Shown: positions 1 through 7,174, counted from the first letter of the stretch. The stretch is DNA of 13,942 nucleotides from an uncultured Clostridia bacterium (GCA_934633695.1 CAKTYT010000022.1:1-13942), one strand, 5' to 3'. Translations and numbers: made by a program. Notes: generated from the sequence alone by a model not told the origin.

Positions 1-29
1 AGGCAATGGGTCAGGATCATGCATTATAA
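1..29 (+). CDS. 3' tail of a gene, possibly another dockerin-type protein (partial)
   Basis: Only the last codons are in the window. Reading from base 3 gives AMGQDHAL followed by TAA at 27-29. The first ten bases (aggcaatggg) are identical to bases 2331-2340, which encode the REAMG stretch ending the first half of the dockerin-like domain in the gene at 1463-2443. That match and the frame make a dockerin C-terminus plausible, but eight residues cannot prove it. It converges on the DUF11 gene, with the hairpin at 39-77 between them. Confidence 0.35.
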
Positions 30-38
30 ATTACACAT

Positions 39-77
39 AAAAAAGCAGCCACGTTAGGTGACCGCTTTTTAACCGAA
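39..77 (-). terminator. Rho-independent terminator for the DUF11 gene; near-identical to 2526-2565
   Basis: On the minus strand a 13-bp stem (5' arm 70-58, 3' arm 52-40, two G-U pairs, five-base loop) is followed by six T. On the plus strand the two G-U pairs become A-C mismatches, so the hairpin is built for minus-strand transcripts, though the A/T-rich flanks may give some activity for the convergent gene ending at 29. Over 39 bases it differs from the element at 2526-2565 at one position. Confidence 0.85.
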
Positions 78-120
78 TATGCAGGCTCGGAACCCGTTTC
101 TAAGCTCTGAGGTCGATCTG

Positions 121-972
121 TCAAATCGTTCCTGTGACGGTAATCACTGCGGTACCGGGTGTAATGTTCCACGTGCCGTCAATATTTCGGGTATAGGTCG
201 CGGCGGGTACAGTGATGCGTCCGGGTACGGTACTGAAAACTCCCGTTGCAGTGTCATAGGTGTAGTCAGCGGGAGCTTGCCATGCAGCACCGTTATAGCT
301 CACGCTTATATCTCTGAGCAGGGGATTGAAGGTATCCGTCACAGATGCGTTATCGGAGGTCTCAAGTGCCGTCGGTCCGAAGTTGCGGATTGTGAAGGTG
401 TAAGTCAGCTGTCCGTTCTCCGCCACGACAGCAGGCGAGAGCGACTTTGTGATGTCAAGCCGTGCGGTCTGTTCGGCGGTGAGCTGTGCAGTTGCGGTTT
501 GTGCCGCAGTCAGTCCGCTGCCCGTGACGGTGACAGTGTTGTTGACAGCCCCGTCCTCGGCAGGGGATGCATAGTTTGTGACGATCGCCTGGTACACAAT
601 GGAGGCCGTGCCGTTTGCAGGTACGTTGATCCCGGTAAAAACAAGGGGCGGTCCTGCCGTAACTGTCGGTGCAGTCTGTACGGCACCGTCTGCAAAATAC
701 CTTGCTGAGCCTTCAACGTACTGGAGCGGATAAACGGTGCCCGTTTCAAAGGTGTAGCCGCCGAGGTTGTCCGACAATGTAAGGTCAGTCAACGCTGTGC
801 CGCTTGAATTAATCAAGTTGATAACGTATGTGACGGTGTCTCCCTGGGTATATGTTGTGGGGATCGCCGTCTTGTTCACTGCCAGCACCTCAAGAATTTC
901 ACCCGAAACAACGTTCGAGTTCACTTGATTGCCATTGTATGAAAGTGTTGCAATGTTGGTAAAAGAAGCCAT
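121..972 (-). CDS. DUF11-domain protein, probable surface or spore-associated structural protein
   Basis: This 283-residue protein carries two DUF11-like (conserved repeat) beta-sandwich units, roughly residues 30-150 and 165-283. Each begins with a K(T/S)-x-x-P strand and has the typical TYTQGDTVTYVINLIN and NGQLTYTFTIRNFG segments, where N-x-G turns precede a D-N-L/D-T-F motif. It is rich in Thr, Val and Ala and has no Cys. No signal peptide, membrane segment or LPXTG sorting motif is visible, which is unusual for a wall protein. I recall similar short DUF11 proteins from Clostridia without signal peptides; a spore-surface role would explain assembly from the cytoplasm, but that is inference. 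The start is fixed by AGAGGAGT at 978-985, five bases upstream of the ATG. It is divergent from the 51-residue gene/dockerin pair and ends about 50 bases before its terminator. The family call is firm, the function is not. Confidence 0.8.
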   Translation of the reverse strand: MASFTNIATLSYNGNQVNSNVVSGEILEVLAVNKTAIPTTYTQGDTVTYVINLINSSGTALTDLTLSDNLGGYTFETGTVYPLQYVEGSARYFADGAVQTAPTVTAGPPLVFTGINVPANGTASIVYQAIVTNYASPAEDGAVNNTVTVTGSGLTAAQTATAQLTAEQTARLDITKSLSPAVVAENGQLTYTFTIRNFGPTALETSDNASVTDTFNPLLRDISVSYNGAAWQAPADYTYDTATGVFSTVPGRITVPAATYTRNIDGTWNITPGTAVITVTGTI

Positions 973-1189
973 TTTTTACTCCTCTCTTCGGCGGATTGGA
1001 TTTTCCTTGTCGGATTCCGCCGTTTGTACCAATGTATGCAGAATGGCGGGGGAAGGGTGATTGGAAAAGCTCCCAGGAAAAGGTTGATTACGCCTCAGCT
1101 CAAGTTCTAAGTTCCGACTCAGCAATAGCCAAAACCCGATGATTCTGTCGAAAACAGTATAAAAAACCAAAAAAATCATTAAAATTCCG

Positions 1190-1218
1190 TTGACAGCATA
1201 TTACTCTTATGGTAAAAT
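1190..1218 (+). promoter_or_regulatory. Near-consensus sigma-A promoter for the 51-residue gene/dockerin pair
   Basis: TTGACA at 1190-1195, a 17-base spacer and TAAAAT at 1213-1218. The -35 is a perfect match and the -10 matches five of six. Transcription should begin near 1225, giving a leader of about 65 bases that holds the direct repeats at 1238-1267. Confidence 0.85.
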
Positions 1219-1237
1219 GAGTACAGTAACGGTATTG

Positions 1238-1267
1238 CTTGCAGGAAAACCTTTGACTTGCAGGAAA
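1238..1267 (+). repeat. Two 11-base direct repeats in the leader of the dockerin operon
   Basis: CTTGCAGGAAA occurs at 1238-1248 and again at 1257-1267, a spacing of 19 bases. A related GCAGGAGGAAAA at about 1278-1289 contains the ribosome site. They lie just after the expected transcription start, where an operator or an RNA-binding site could act. Chance similarity among purine-rich ribosome-site-like strings is possible. Confidence 0.45.
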
Positions 1268-1290
1268 TTTTTGTACCGCAGGAGGAAAAT

Positions 1291-1446
1291 ATGGGTAAAC
1301 GAATGAAGCTTCGGAGCATCGTTGCACCCTTGGATGGTGTAATGACCGCAGTTGAGAAGTACTTGTACTCCCCAATTACAGTTTCACTTAACGAAACATT
1401 GACTATAGAATGTTTCTCAAATCACGTAACAAATCAAAACGACTAA
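1291..1446 (+). CDS. Small protein of 51 residues, function unknown
   Basis: I do not recognise this protein. The ATG at 1291 sits six bases after a perfect AGGAGG (1280-1285). An in-frame TTG at 1258 would add 11 residues but has no ribosome site and lies within the direct-repeat leader, so 1291 is preferred. The product starts MGKRMKLRS (basic), continues with a mixed amphipathic middle (GVMTAVEKYLYSP) and ends in a polar, Asn-rich tail. It has no signal peptide or membrane segment and a single Cys. The stop (1444-1446) is 16 bases before the dockerin gene, and both are served by the promoter at 1190-1218. It may be a real partner protein or a translated leader that tunes the downstream gene. 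The strong promoter and ribosome site support translation; homology is untested. Confidence 0.6.
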   Translation: MGKRMKLRSIVAPLDGVMTAVEKYLYSPITVSLNETLTIECFSNHVTNQND

Positions 1447-1462
1447 AATTGGAGGTATTACC

Positions 1463-2443
1463 ATGAAAAAACTTACGAACCTTGCTGCTATCTTTTGCAG
1501 CGTTCTTCTCCTTTTCGTTGCCGCAACCGGCAACAATATTATTGCAGAAAGCAGCAATGAGTGGATTAATCCTTTTCCTCCTGTCGTACCTGAGCAGCCG
1601 GCTCAATATTATCAACTGAATGATCTTGAAAAGCTCATCGACTTTTTCGGGCAGGAAGATCCTGATGGTGTGAAAAACGGTGAAAAGGTTGATGGATACT
1701 ATTCGACGAGTCTTACCTACCCTATTGGGATGAATACCGTGTTATGGTACACCGTAGGCAACGAAGACAACAGTGCTTACTACAATACAATTTTATTGAT
1801 ACAAGATTGGTTCCTGTGGGGCGGATGGGACCTGCGGTACGTTGATTTCTACGGCGACCTTGACCTCTCCGGTACGACTATAGGTGAAGTTTCACTGACA
1901 GGAGGGCATATAAGCAGTGTCAACCTGGATAATTGTGAGACGCTCACCTCACTTCGGATCAATTTTTCTGAAACATGCCATTCTGTATCAGCTGTAAATG
2001 CAAGCATTCAAGATGGTTGGGTGAAACTGGAGTGCGGAGTTAGCCGAATGGCATTGGGCTTGGATAATTTTGACTCTCAGGTCAACGTTTCCGCTCTCGG
2101 AAAGGGCTATATCGGTGCTGATTTTGAAAATACAGATTCGGCGAACACCACGCTCAAGAGCAGATCGAACGGCCCGCAGAGCCTTGTCGGTTGGTTCAAG
2201 GACGGCGAGTTCATCACAGCTTCTTCAATACTCCATATAACAGAGGGCGGCAGCTATATCGCTGCCTTTGCAGGCGATGTCAACGATGACGGCAGTCTCA
2301 ATGTTGTGGATGCCCTCCAGCTCATGCGTGAGGCAATGGGGCTTGTCGAAACGAGGGACGTCGCAATGAGCGACATCAATTGCGATGGCTCTGTCGGCAT
2401 TAACGACGCTATACTCCTCCTCAGAGCAGTTATGGGAATTTAA
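1463..2443 (+). CDS. Secreted protein with a C-terminal dockerin-like domain
   Basis: The 326-residue protein begins with a classic signal peptide (MKK, then a hydrophobic stretch to about residue 22, likely cleavage near 28-30). A middle region of about residues 45-240 has leucine-rich-repeat-like phrases (GDLDLSGTTIGEVSLTGG, VNLDNCETLTSLRI). A short segment near 240-270 (LVGWFKDGEFI...GGSYIAAF) resembles the beta-repeat linkers of clostridial surface proteins. Residues 271-326 form a type I dockerin-like domain with two calcium-loop repeats, DVNDDGSLNVVDAL and DINCDGSVGINDAI, each followed by a helix ending in (A/V)MG. Dockerins bind cohesins on scaffoldins or cell-wall anchors; no cohesin or catalytic domain is visible here, so the role is adhesion or complex assembly rather than a known enzyme. 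GGAGG at 1451-1455 fixes the start. Transcription ends at the hairpin 2533-2565. Confidence 0.85.
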   Translation: MKKLTNLAAIFCSVLLLFVAATGNNIIAESSNEWINPFPPVVPEQPAQYYQLNDLEKLIDFFGQEDPDGVKNGEKVDGYYSTSLTYPIGMNTVLWYTVGNEDNSAYYNTILLIQDWFLWGGWDLRYVDFYGDLDLSGTTIGEVSLTGGHISSVNLDNCETLTSLRINFSETCHSVSAVNASIQDGWVKLECGVSRMALGLDNFDSQVNVSALGKGYIGADFENTDSANTTLKSRSNGPQSLVGWFKDGEFITASSILHITEGGSYIAAFAGDVNDDGSLNVVDALQLMREAMGLVETRDVAMSDINCDGSVGINDAILLLRAVMGI

Positions 2444-2525
2444 GCATGATTCATGCTGATACTCATTTGTAATTCGTGATTGAGGCTTAAAACTCGGGGC
2501 GATATCCCCAAAAAACCTACCCTCC

Positions 2526-2565
2526 TTCGGTTAAAAAGCGGTCACTTAACGTGGCTGCTTTTTTT
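2526..2565 (+). terminator. Rho-independent terminator for the dockerin gene; inverted copy of 39-77
   Basis: A 13-bp stem (2533-2545 with 2551-2563, two G-U pairs) and five-base loop run into seven T (2559-2565). It lies 90 bases after the dockerin stop. The preceding TTCGGTT is also shared with the left copy, so the identity covers at least 39 bases with one difference, in the loop. A separate GGGG/CCCC hairpin just upstream (about 2498-2511) is followed by A rather than T and is not a plus-strand terminator. Confidence 0.88.
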
Positions 2566-2610
2566 ATTCGTAAATCTGCATTAGCTTCAGCCTCAAGCAT
2601 CACGGTTCGA

Positions 2611-2639
2611 TTGAAAATCACGGGACAATATGCTATAAT
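2611..2639 (+). promoter_or_regulatory. Extended -10 sigma-A promoter of the central operon
   Basis: TTGAAA at 2611-2616, a 17-base spacer and a perfect TATAAT at 2634-2639, preceded by TG at 2631-2632 in the extended -10 position. The expected start near 2646 leaves a leader of about 30 bases before the DUF436 gene. No operator-like palindrome is evident around it. Confidence 0.88.
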
Positions 2640-2675
2640 ATTCACCTGAAAATGAATTAACGCAAGGAGACTGAC

Positions 2676-3242
2676 ATGGAAAATTTGATTGAAAACATAA
2701 AAATACAGACAAAGCAGGTCATGGATGAGCTTATGGCTGCGTGCAGTGAAGGCTGCTACAAGCTGAATAAGGGTGATATTCTCGTTATCGGTTGCAGCAC
2801 GAGCAAGGTACGCGGGCAAAGCATGGGTTCCGATTCCAGTCAGGATGCGGCGGCGGCAATAATGAGCGTCGTTCTGCCCTATGTTAGGGAGCATGGGCTG
2901 TTCCTAGCCTGCCAGTGCTGTGAACATCTCAATCGCTCGGTCGTTGTCGAGCGTGCCTGTATGGAGAAATACGACTTTACTCAGGTCAGCGTTCGCCCCG
3001 TGCTTCATGCGGGCGGTGCGTGGAGCGTCCAAGCCATGGTGGATTTTGCCGATCCCGTCGTTGTAGAGGATATTCGTTCACGAGCGAGAGCCGGTATCGA
3101 TATCGGCGGAACCTTCATCGGTATGCATATGCGGCCCGTCTGCGTTCCCGTGCACAACGTCAATACCAAAATCGGTGATGCGAATATAACAATGGCTCGT
3201 ACCCGCCCGAAGCTCATCGGCGGTGAGAGAGCACAGTATTGA
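2676..3242 (+). CDS. DUF436 / TIGR01440 (YwlG-like, UPF0340) family protein
   Basis: The 188-residue length is normal for this family, best known from Bacillus YwlG, whose biochemical role is not established. Family signatures are the strand VIGCSTSKVRGQSMG at residues 37-51, the Cys-rich CQCCEHLNRS at 79-88, the central VRPVLHAGGAWS at 107-117 and the conserved C-terminal GIDIGGTFIGMHMRPV...VNTKIGDANI. It has no signal peptide and should be cytoplasmic. AAGGAGA at 2664-2670 fixes the ATG. It is the first gene after the promoter at 2611-2639 and is followed after 44 bases by the CBM9-like gene with no terminator between them. From memory, ywlG neighbours in Bacillus are housekeeping genes, so its place at the head of a glycan operon is notable. 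The family call is confident; the function is unknown. Confidence 0.9.
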   Translation: MENLIENIKIQTKQVMDELMAACSEGCYKLNKGDILVIGCSTSKVRGQSMGSDSSQDAAAAIMSVVLPYVREHGLFLACQCCEHLNRSVVVERACMEKYDFTQVSVRPVLHAGGAWSVQAMVDFADPVVVEDIRSRARAGIDIGGTFIGMHMRPVCVPVHNVNTKIGDANITMARTRPKLIGGERAQY

Positions 3243-3286
3243 ATAAGAGCCTGGGCTGACGTGTAAGCTGATTCCACGAGGTTACT

Positions 3287-4333
3287 ATGAAAACTTTCTC
3301 TGTTGCAACTCCAAGAATTCCCATCGCCCCGCCGCATTATACCTGCCGAAGGGCGAAGGGAAGGCTGACGCTTGACGGACGGCTGGACAAGCCGTTTTGG
3401 GAGGGAATACCCTTTACGGAAGATTTTTGCGACATTTCCGGAAGGGATTTTCCTGCTCCGAGGTTCAGGACCCGTGCAAAGCTCTGCTGGGATGATGAGA
3501 ACCTCTATATTGCCGCCCTGCTTGAAGGCGATGAGATTTGGGCGAACATCACCGAGCGTGACAGCGTTATGTACTATGACAATGACTTTGAAGTGTTCAT
3601 CGACCCCAGTTCCTCAACGCACAACTATATGGAGCTTGAAATGAATGCCCTTAACACGCAGTGGGATCTGATGCTCACTCATCCGTATCGTGACGGCGGA
3701 AGGTCGGTCACGGGCTGGAACATGGCGGGTGTCGAAACGGCAGTGCACGTGTGCGGTGAGGTCAATGCTGCCGATGCCGATAACAGGTTCTGGTCGGTTG
3801 AAATCAAAATTCCGTTTAAAGGCATAATGGAAACTTACTCAAAGGAAGAGAATCCTCCGGAGCTCGAACGCTGTTATCAGTGCAGGACCGCACCGAGGGC
3901 GGGCGAGGTCTGGCGAATGAACTTTTCACGCGTGCAGTGGACGGTCGATCGGCTGAACGGCAGGTTTGTGAAGCGTAAGGACTGTGACGGCAGCCCACTG
4001 CCAGAGGACAACTGGGTGTGGGCACCGACGGGGCTTATAGATATTCATTGCCCCGAATTCTGGTCGTTTGTTTTCTTTGCAGACGGCGATGAGGAATACG
4101 AATTGCCCGACGATGAAGCGAAGAAACTCGTCCTCCGCGAGGTCTACTACGCCGAGTACCGCTATTATGCGGCAAATTCAAGGTTCACGAGCGACCTGTC
4201 GGAGCTGGGGCTTTGTCCTCCGTTTGAGGTGAGGATCGAAACGACTGAGCGTTTCTTCGAGCTTTCCTGTGCCTGCGTCGGCGGAAGGGTCTTCCTGCGT
4301 GGAGATGGGTACACATATACTTTGACCGATTAA
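3287..4333 (+). CDS. Carbohydrate-binding family 9-like protein
   Basis: The 348-residue protein shows the CBM9-like fold signature: LTLDGRLDKPFWE at residues 27-39, a strand pair with AKLCWDDENLYIAALLEG (64-81), the conserved DNDFEVFIDP (98-107), the NYMELEMNALNTQWDL segment (113-128) and a later strand WSVEIKIPFKGI. In the family these surfaces bind sugar chains. Here the domain stands alone with no catalytic domain, and there is no signal peptide, so the protein is probably cytoplasmic. The C-terminal 60 residues or so (after about 285) match nothing I recognise. Its ribosome site is weak (ACGAGG, 3276-3281), consistent with co-transcription and coupled translation from the DUF436 gene. 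Its stop is 19 bases before the M81 start. It could help channel or recognise the substrate of the neighbouring fucosidase; that is inference. Confidence 0.82.
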   Translation: MKTFSVATPRIPIAPPHYTCRRAKGRLTLDGRLDKPFWEGIPFTEDFCDISGRDFPAPRFRTRAKLCWDDENLYIAALLEGDEIWANITERDSVMYYDNDFEVFIDPSSSTHNYMELEMNALNTQWDLMLTHPYRDGGRSVTGWNMAGVETAVHVCGEVNAADADNRFWSVEIKIPFKGIMETYSKEENPPELERCYQCRTAPRAGEVWRMNFSRVQWTVDRLNGRFVKRKDCDGSPLPEDNWVWAPTGLIDIHCPEFWSFVFFADGDEEYELPDDEAKKLVLREVYYAEYRYYAANSRFTSDLSELGLCPPFEVRIETTERFFELSCACVGGRVFLRGDGYTYTLTD

Positions 4334-4352
4334 TTTGAAAGTGAGAAAGCGA

Positions 4353-5861
4353 ATGAAAAGAGTTTTTGTTGCTTCCATGCACCATGAATCCAATTCCTTC
4401 AACCCCATCATCGCAGGTGAAGCGGATTTTTCCGTTGTAAGGGGTGCTGAAATATTCAGCAGGCTTAAGCCGAACGATGCAGCGAGCGGTATAATCGAAA
4501 CCCTGCTCGGTGCAGGCTGCGAGGTCGTGCCGGGTGTGTTTACGAGTGCCGTGCCGAACGGCGAAGTCGATTTGGATTTTTACAATAAAATTAAACAAGA
4601 GATTATCGACGCAGCCGCAGCAGCGAATGCAAAGGCTCCTCTCGATGCCGTGACGCTTGCATTGCATGGCTCTATGTATATTCACGGTCTGGGCGATGCC
4701 GAGGGGCATTTGCTTGAGGAATTGAGGCAGTGCCTTCCGAATATTCCGTTCTTTGCTTCACTCGATACGCACACGACGATGACGAAACGGATGCACAATA
4801 ATTGTGATGGATTTGTGTGCTTTAAGTGTGCACCGCATACGGATCGTTTTGAAACAGGTGTTCATGCCGCAGAGATGACGCTTGCCGCATTGGAGCGAAA
4901 CGTGAAGGCAAAGTCCGTCTGGATAAGGCTTCCGTTCCTTGTTGCAGGCGAAAAGTCTTCTTCGACAGTCGAGCCAATGAAGAGTCTCGCTGAGGAGACG
5001 AGGCGGACGGAGCAAAAACCGGGCATCATGGCGGCGTCATACATGATGGGCTTTCCATGGTGCGACAATGCAGACAGCTCCGCAGCGGTGTATGTTGTTG
5101 CGGAGGACGGTGAGCTTGCAAAAAACGAGGCCGTCAGGCTCGCAAACCTGCTTTGGTCAAGGAGGAGCGAGTTTACCTTTCAAACGGAGACTTACACCGA
5201 ACCGGAGGCACTCTCCGTTGCCTTTGAGGCGGCGAAGAGCGGGGGTCCGTTCCCGATCTATCTCTCCGATTCGGGAGACAATCCAACGGCGGGGTCAACC
5301 TCCGATTGTACGGGCTTCCTAAAGCTGATCATGGAAGATAAACGGACTGATGGGTTGAAAAGTCCGGTAGTTTTCGGCGGAATATTTGATAAAGAAGCAA
5401 CTCTCGCCTGCCGCGGAAATGTCGGCAAGACCTTGACGCTTACCTTCGGTGCAAAGTTTGACAAGAAATCCTCTGCTCCGATCACTGCAACGGGCGAGGT
5501 CATTGCATACATTGAGGGATGGAACAAGTTCCATGGAACGGGCGACGTCGCACTCTTCCGTTCCTGTGGGGTTGACATTGTTCTTTCCGAAAACCACATA
5601 GGCTACGGTCTGCCCGAAATTTTCATTGACCTGGGCCGCAACCCGAAGGATGCGGAGATTGTCGTCTGCAAGCTCGGCTACCTCACCGCTCAGCAGGCGG
5701 CGTATGCAAAGCGGAGCATTATGGCTCTGTCAAAGGGCAGCACTAATGAGGACCTTACAACACTTCAATATAAACACCTCGTCCGCCCGATCTATCCACT
5801 CGATACTGAGTTCGAATTTGACCCGGCCGACTACATTATTGATAAGGATGGCGGCGTATGA
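4353..5861 (+). CDS. M81 family (MlrC-like) zinc metallopeptidase
   Basis: This is a 502-residue enzyme of the M81 family, named for MlrC, which cleaves linearised microcystin; most members have unknown natural substrates. The N-terminal domain opens MKRVFVASMHHESNSFNP, the family's usual beginning, and carries ALHGSMYIHGLGDAEGHLLEE, SLDTHTTMT (136-144) and CAPHTDRFETG (159-169), where Asp138, His140 and His162 are the likely metal ligands. The MlrC C-terminal domain begins near residue 300 with the characteristic IYLSDSGDNPTAGS. An in-frame TTG at 4335 would add six residues, but the ATG at 4353 matches the family N-terminus; the upstream ribosome site (GTGAGAAAG) is weak. No signal peptide is present. 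The stop overlaps the fucosidase start by four bases (ATGA), implying translational coupling. The physiological role is likely hydrolysis of an amide bond in an imported small molecule or glycopeptide (inference). Confidence 0.88.
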   Translation: MKRVFVASMHHESNSFNPIIAGEADFSVVRGAEIFSRLKPNDAASGIIETLLGAGCEVVPGVFTSAVPNGEVDLDFYNKIKQEIIDAAAAANAKAPLDAVTLALHGSMYIHGLGDAEGHLLEELRQCLPNIPFFASLDTHTTMTKRMHNNCDGFVCFKCAPHTDRFETGVHAAEMTLAALERNVKAKSVWIRLPFLVAGEKSSSTVEPMKSLAEETRRTEQKPGIMAASYMMGFPWCDNADSSAAVYVVAEDGELAKNEAVRLANLLWSRRSEFTFQTETYTEPEALSVAFEAAKSGGPFPIYLSDSGDNPTAGSTSDCTGFLKLIMEDKRTDGLKSPVVFGGIFDKEATLACRGNVGKTLTLTFGAKFDKKSSAPITATGEVIAYIEGWNKFHGTGDVALFRSCGVDIVLSENHIGYGLPEIFIDLGRNPKDAEIVVCKLGYLTAQQAAYAKRSIMALSKGSTNEDLTTLQYKHLVRPIYPLDTEFEFDPADYIIDKDGGV

Positions 5862-7174
5862 ACAGCACTATAAGGGAGCGGACGCACTGGTTCATGCAGG
5901 CAAGATTCGGGATGTTCATCCATTGGGGGCTGTATGCAATTCCGGCACGCGGTGAATGGGTCATGTCTAATGAAAAAATGACAGCGGAGGAATACGAAAA
6001 ATATTTCCGTGAGTTTGATCCCGTCGATTTTGACCCTGCGGCATGGGCACAGACTGCCAAGGCTGCGGGAATGAAATACGCAGTGCTTACCGCAAAGCAC
6101 CACGATGGCTTCTGCTTGTTCGATACAAAACAGACTGATTTTAAATCGACAAATACAAGGTGCGGACGCGACCTCGTGCGTGAGTTTCTCGAAGCATTCC
6201 GTGCCGAAGGGATAAGAGTCGGGCTGTATTTCTCCGTAATCGACTGGAGACACGGGGATTTTCCCAAGTTCGGCGATCGCCACCACCCGATGTGCGGTAA
6301 TGAGAGCTATCGCAACGAGAAGATCGACTTTGATAACTACCTTGCCTTTATGCACGAGCAGGTACGTGAACTTGTCACCGGCTACGGCAAACTTGACATA
6401 CTCTGGTTTGATTTTTCATACGACGACATGTTCGGTGAAAAGTGGAAGGCCTCTGAACTCATTGAAATGGTCAGAAAATATCAGCCGGATGTTGTCATCG
6501 ACAACCGCCTTGAGGGTTCAGGCGAAAAATACGGCAGCATCGCAACGGCAAATCCCCTGCCGTACAGCGGCGACTTTGTCAGTCCCGAGCAGATAATTCC
6601 GCCGATGGGCATTTTCGATGAATGCATGGAGCGTATTCCGTGGGAGCTGTGTGCAACGCTCAACGAGCATTGGGGCTACTGCGGATATGACCATAACTAT
6701 AAAACCCCCGAAATGGTTATCAAAAAGCTCGTCGAATGCGTCAGTAAGGGCGGAAACATGATTCTGAACGTCGGACCGGATGCAAGGGGCAATTTCCCGA
6801 AGGAGGCCGTTTCCGTGCTGGAGGAGGTCGGCAGGTGGATGAAAAAGAACGGCGAGAGCATCTACGGTTGCGGTCCGTGCCGCATACCAAAGCCCGAATG
6901 GGGAAGGTACACTCAAAAGGGCAATGAGATATTTGCCCATGTCTACGAAGCTCCGCTGGGTTCACTCCCGCTCTACGGCATTGCCGCCGGTGAGCTTGAG
7001 TCGGCAAGACTGCTTTCGACAGGAGCGGAACTCCGACGCGGCGAGGCATGGAACAGCGTTCTCTATCCGGAAACGGCATTTGTATCCTTCGGCAATAATC
7101 CGGTTTTTACTTACCGCCTGCCGGATGAAACGGACACTGTACTGAAATTAACAGTTACTGAGGAGAAAAAATGA
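5858..7174 (+). CDS. Alpha-L-fucosidase, glycoside hydrolase family 29
   Basis: The 438-residue protein is a GH29 retaining exo-fucosidase, which removes terminal alpha-L-fucose from glycans. Family landmarks are the N-terminal FGMFIHWGLYAIPARGEW (17-34), the fucose-binding KHHDGFCLF (80-88), YGKLDILWFDFSYDD (176-190) with probable nucleophile Asp185, PWELCATLNEHWGYCGYD (261-278) and NMILNVGPDARG (300-311). About 100 residues of C-terminal beta domain follow, so the enzyme is complete though at the short end for the family. The acid/base residue is variable in GH29; I cannot assign it with certainty. No signal peptide is visible, so it acts in the cytoplasm, unlike the secreted fucosidases of many mucin degraders, and implies import of fucosylated oligosaccharides or glycopeptides. 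Both ends overlap neighbours by ATGA (5858-5861 and 7171-7174), tying its expression to the M81 and DUF2087 genes. Confidence 0.93.
   Translation: MNSTIRERTHWFMQARFGMFIHWGLYAIPARGEWVMSNEKMTAEEYEKYFREFDPVDFDPAAWAQTAKAAGMKYAVLTAKHHDGFCLFDTKQTDFKSTNTRCGRDLVREFLEAFRAEGIRVGLYFSVIDWRHGDFPKFGDRHHPMCGNESYRNEKIDFDNYLAFMHEQVRELVTGYGKLDILWFDFSYDDMFGEKWKASELIEMVRKYQPDVVIDNRLEGSGEKYGSIATANPLPYSGDFVSPEQIIPPMGIFDECMERIPWELCATLNEHWGYCGYDHNYKTPEMVIKKLVECVSKGGNMILNVGPDARGNFPKEAVSVLEEVGRWMKKNGESIYGCGPCRIPKPEWGRYTQKGNEIFAHVYEAPLGSLPLYGIAAGELESARLLSTGAELRRGEAWNSVLYPETAFVSFGNNPVFTYRLPDETDTVLKLTVTEEKK

Larger units (their letters stand above)
973..1290. other. Divergent intergenic region without a recognisable gene
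   Basis: Some 318 bases separate the DUF11 start from the 51-residue gene. Left to right it holds the DUF11 ribosome site (978-985), about 170 bases with no gene I can support, a run of A-rich tracts at 1160-1185, the plus-strand promoter (1190-1218), two 11-base direct repeats (1238-1248 and 1257-1267) and the ribosome site at 1280-1285. I found no convincing sigma-A promoter for the DUF11 gene; the best minus-strand -10 (TATACT, 1161-1156) lacks a good -35. The DUF11 gene may therefore use an alternative sigma factor. Confidence 0.6.

Noticed and set aside
79..708. Long plus-strand reading frame of 209 codons
   Set aside because: It lies antisense to the DUF11 gene, is unusually rich in Cys, Arg and Gly, has no ribosome site and resembles no protein family.
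1032..1045. CATACATT on the minus strand, resembling a sporulation sigma-E -10 for the DUF11 gene
   Set aside because: No matching -35 is present at the right distance, so it is too weak to list as a promoter.
976..1179. Minus-strand frame of 67 codons between the divergent genes
   Set aside because: No ribosome site precedes its ATG, the composition is uneven, and it ends against the DUF11 ribosome site. It is better seen as non-coding leader.
2498..2511. GGGG/CCCC hairpin considered as the dockerin terminator
   Set aside because: It is followed by A residues, not T; the hairpin at 2533-2565 has the proper T tract.
4185..4709. Minus-strand frame of 174 codons
   Set aside because: It is antisense to the CBM9-like and M81 genes, whose family motifs are clear, and has no ribosome site.
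5831..6355. Minus-strand frame of 174 codons
   Set aside because: It is antisense to the M81 and fucosidase junction and shows no domain signature.
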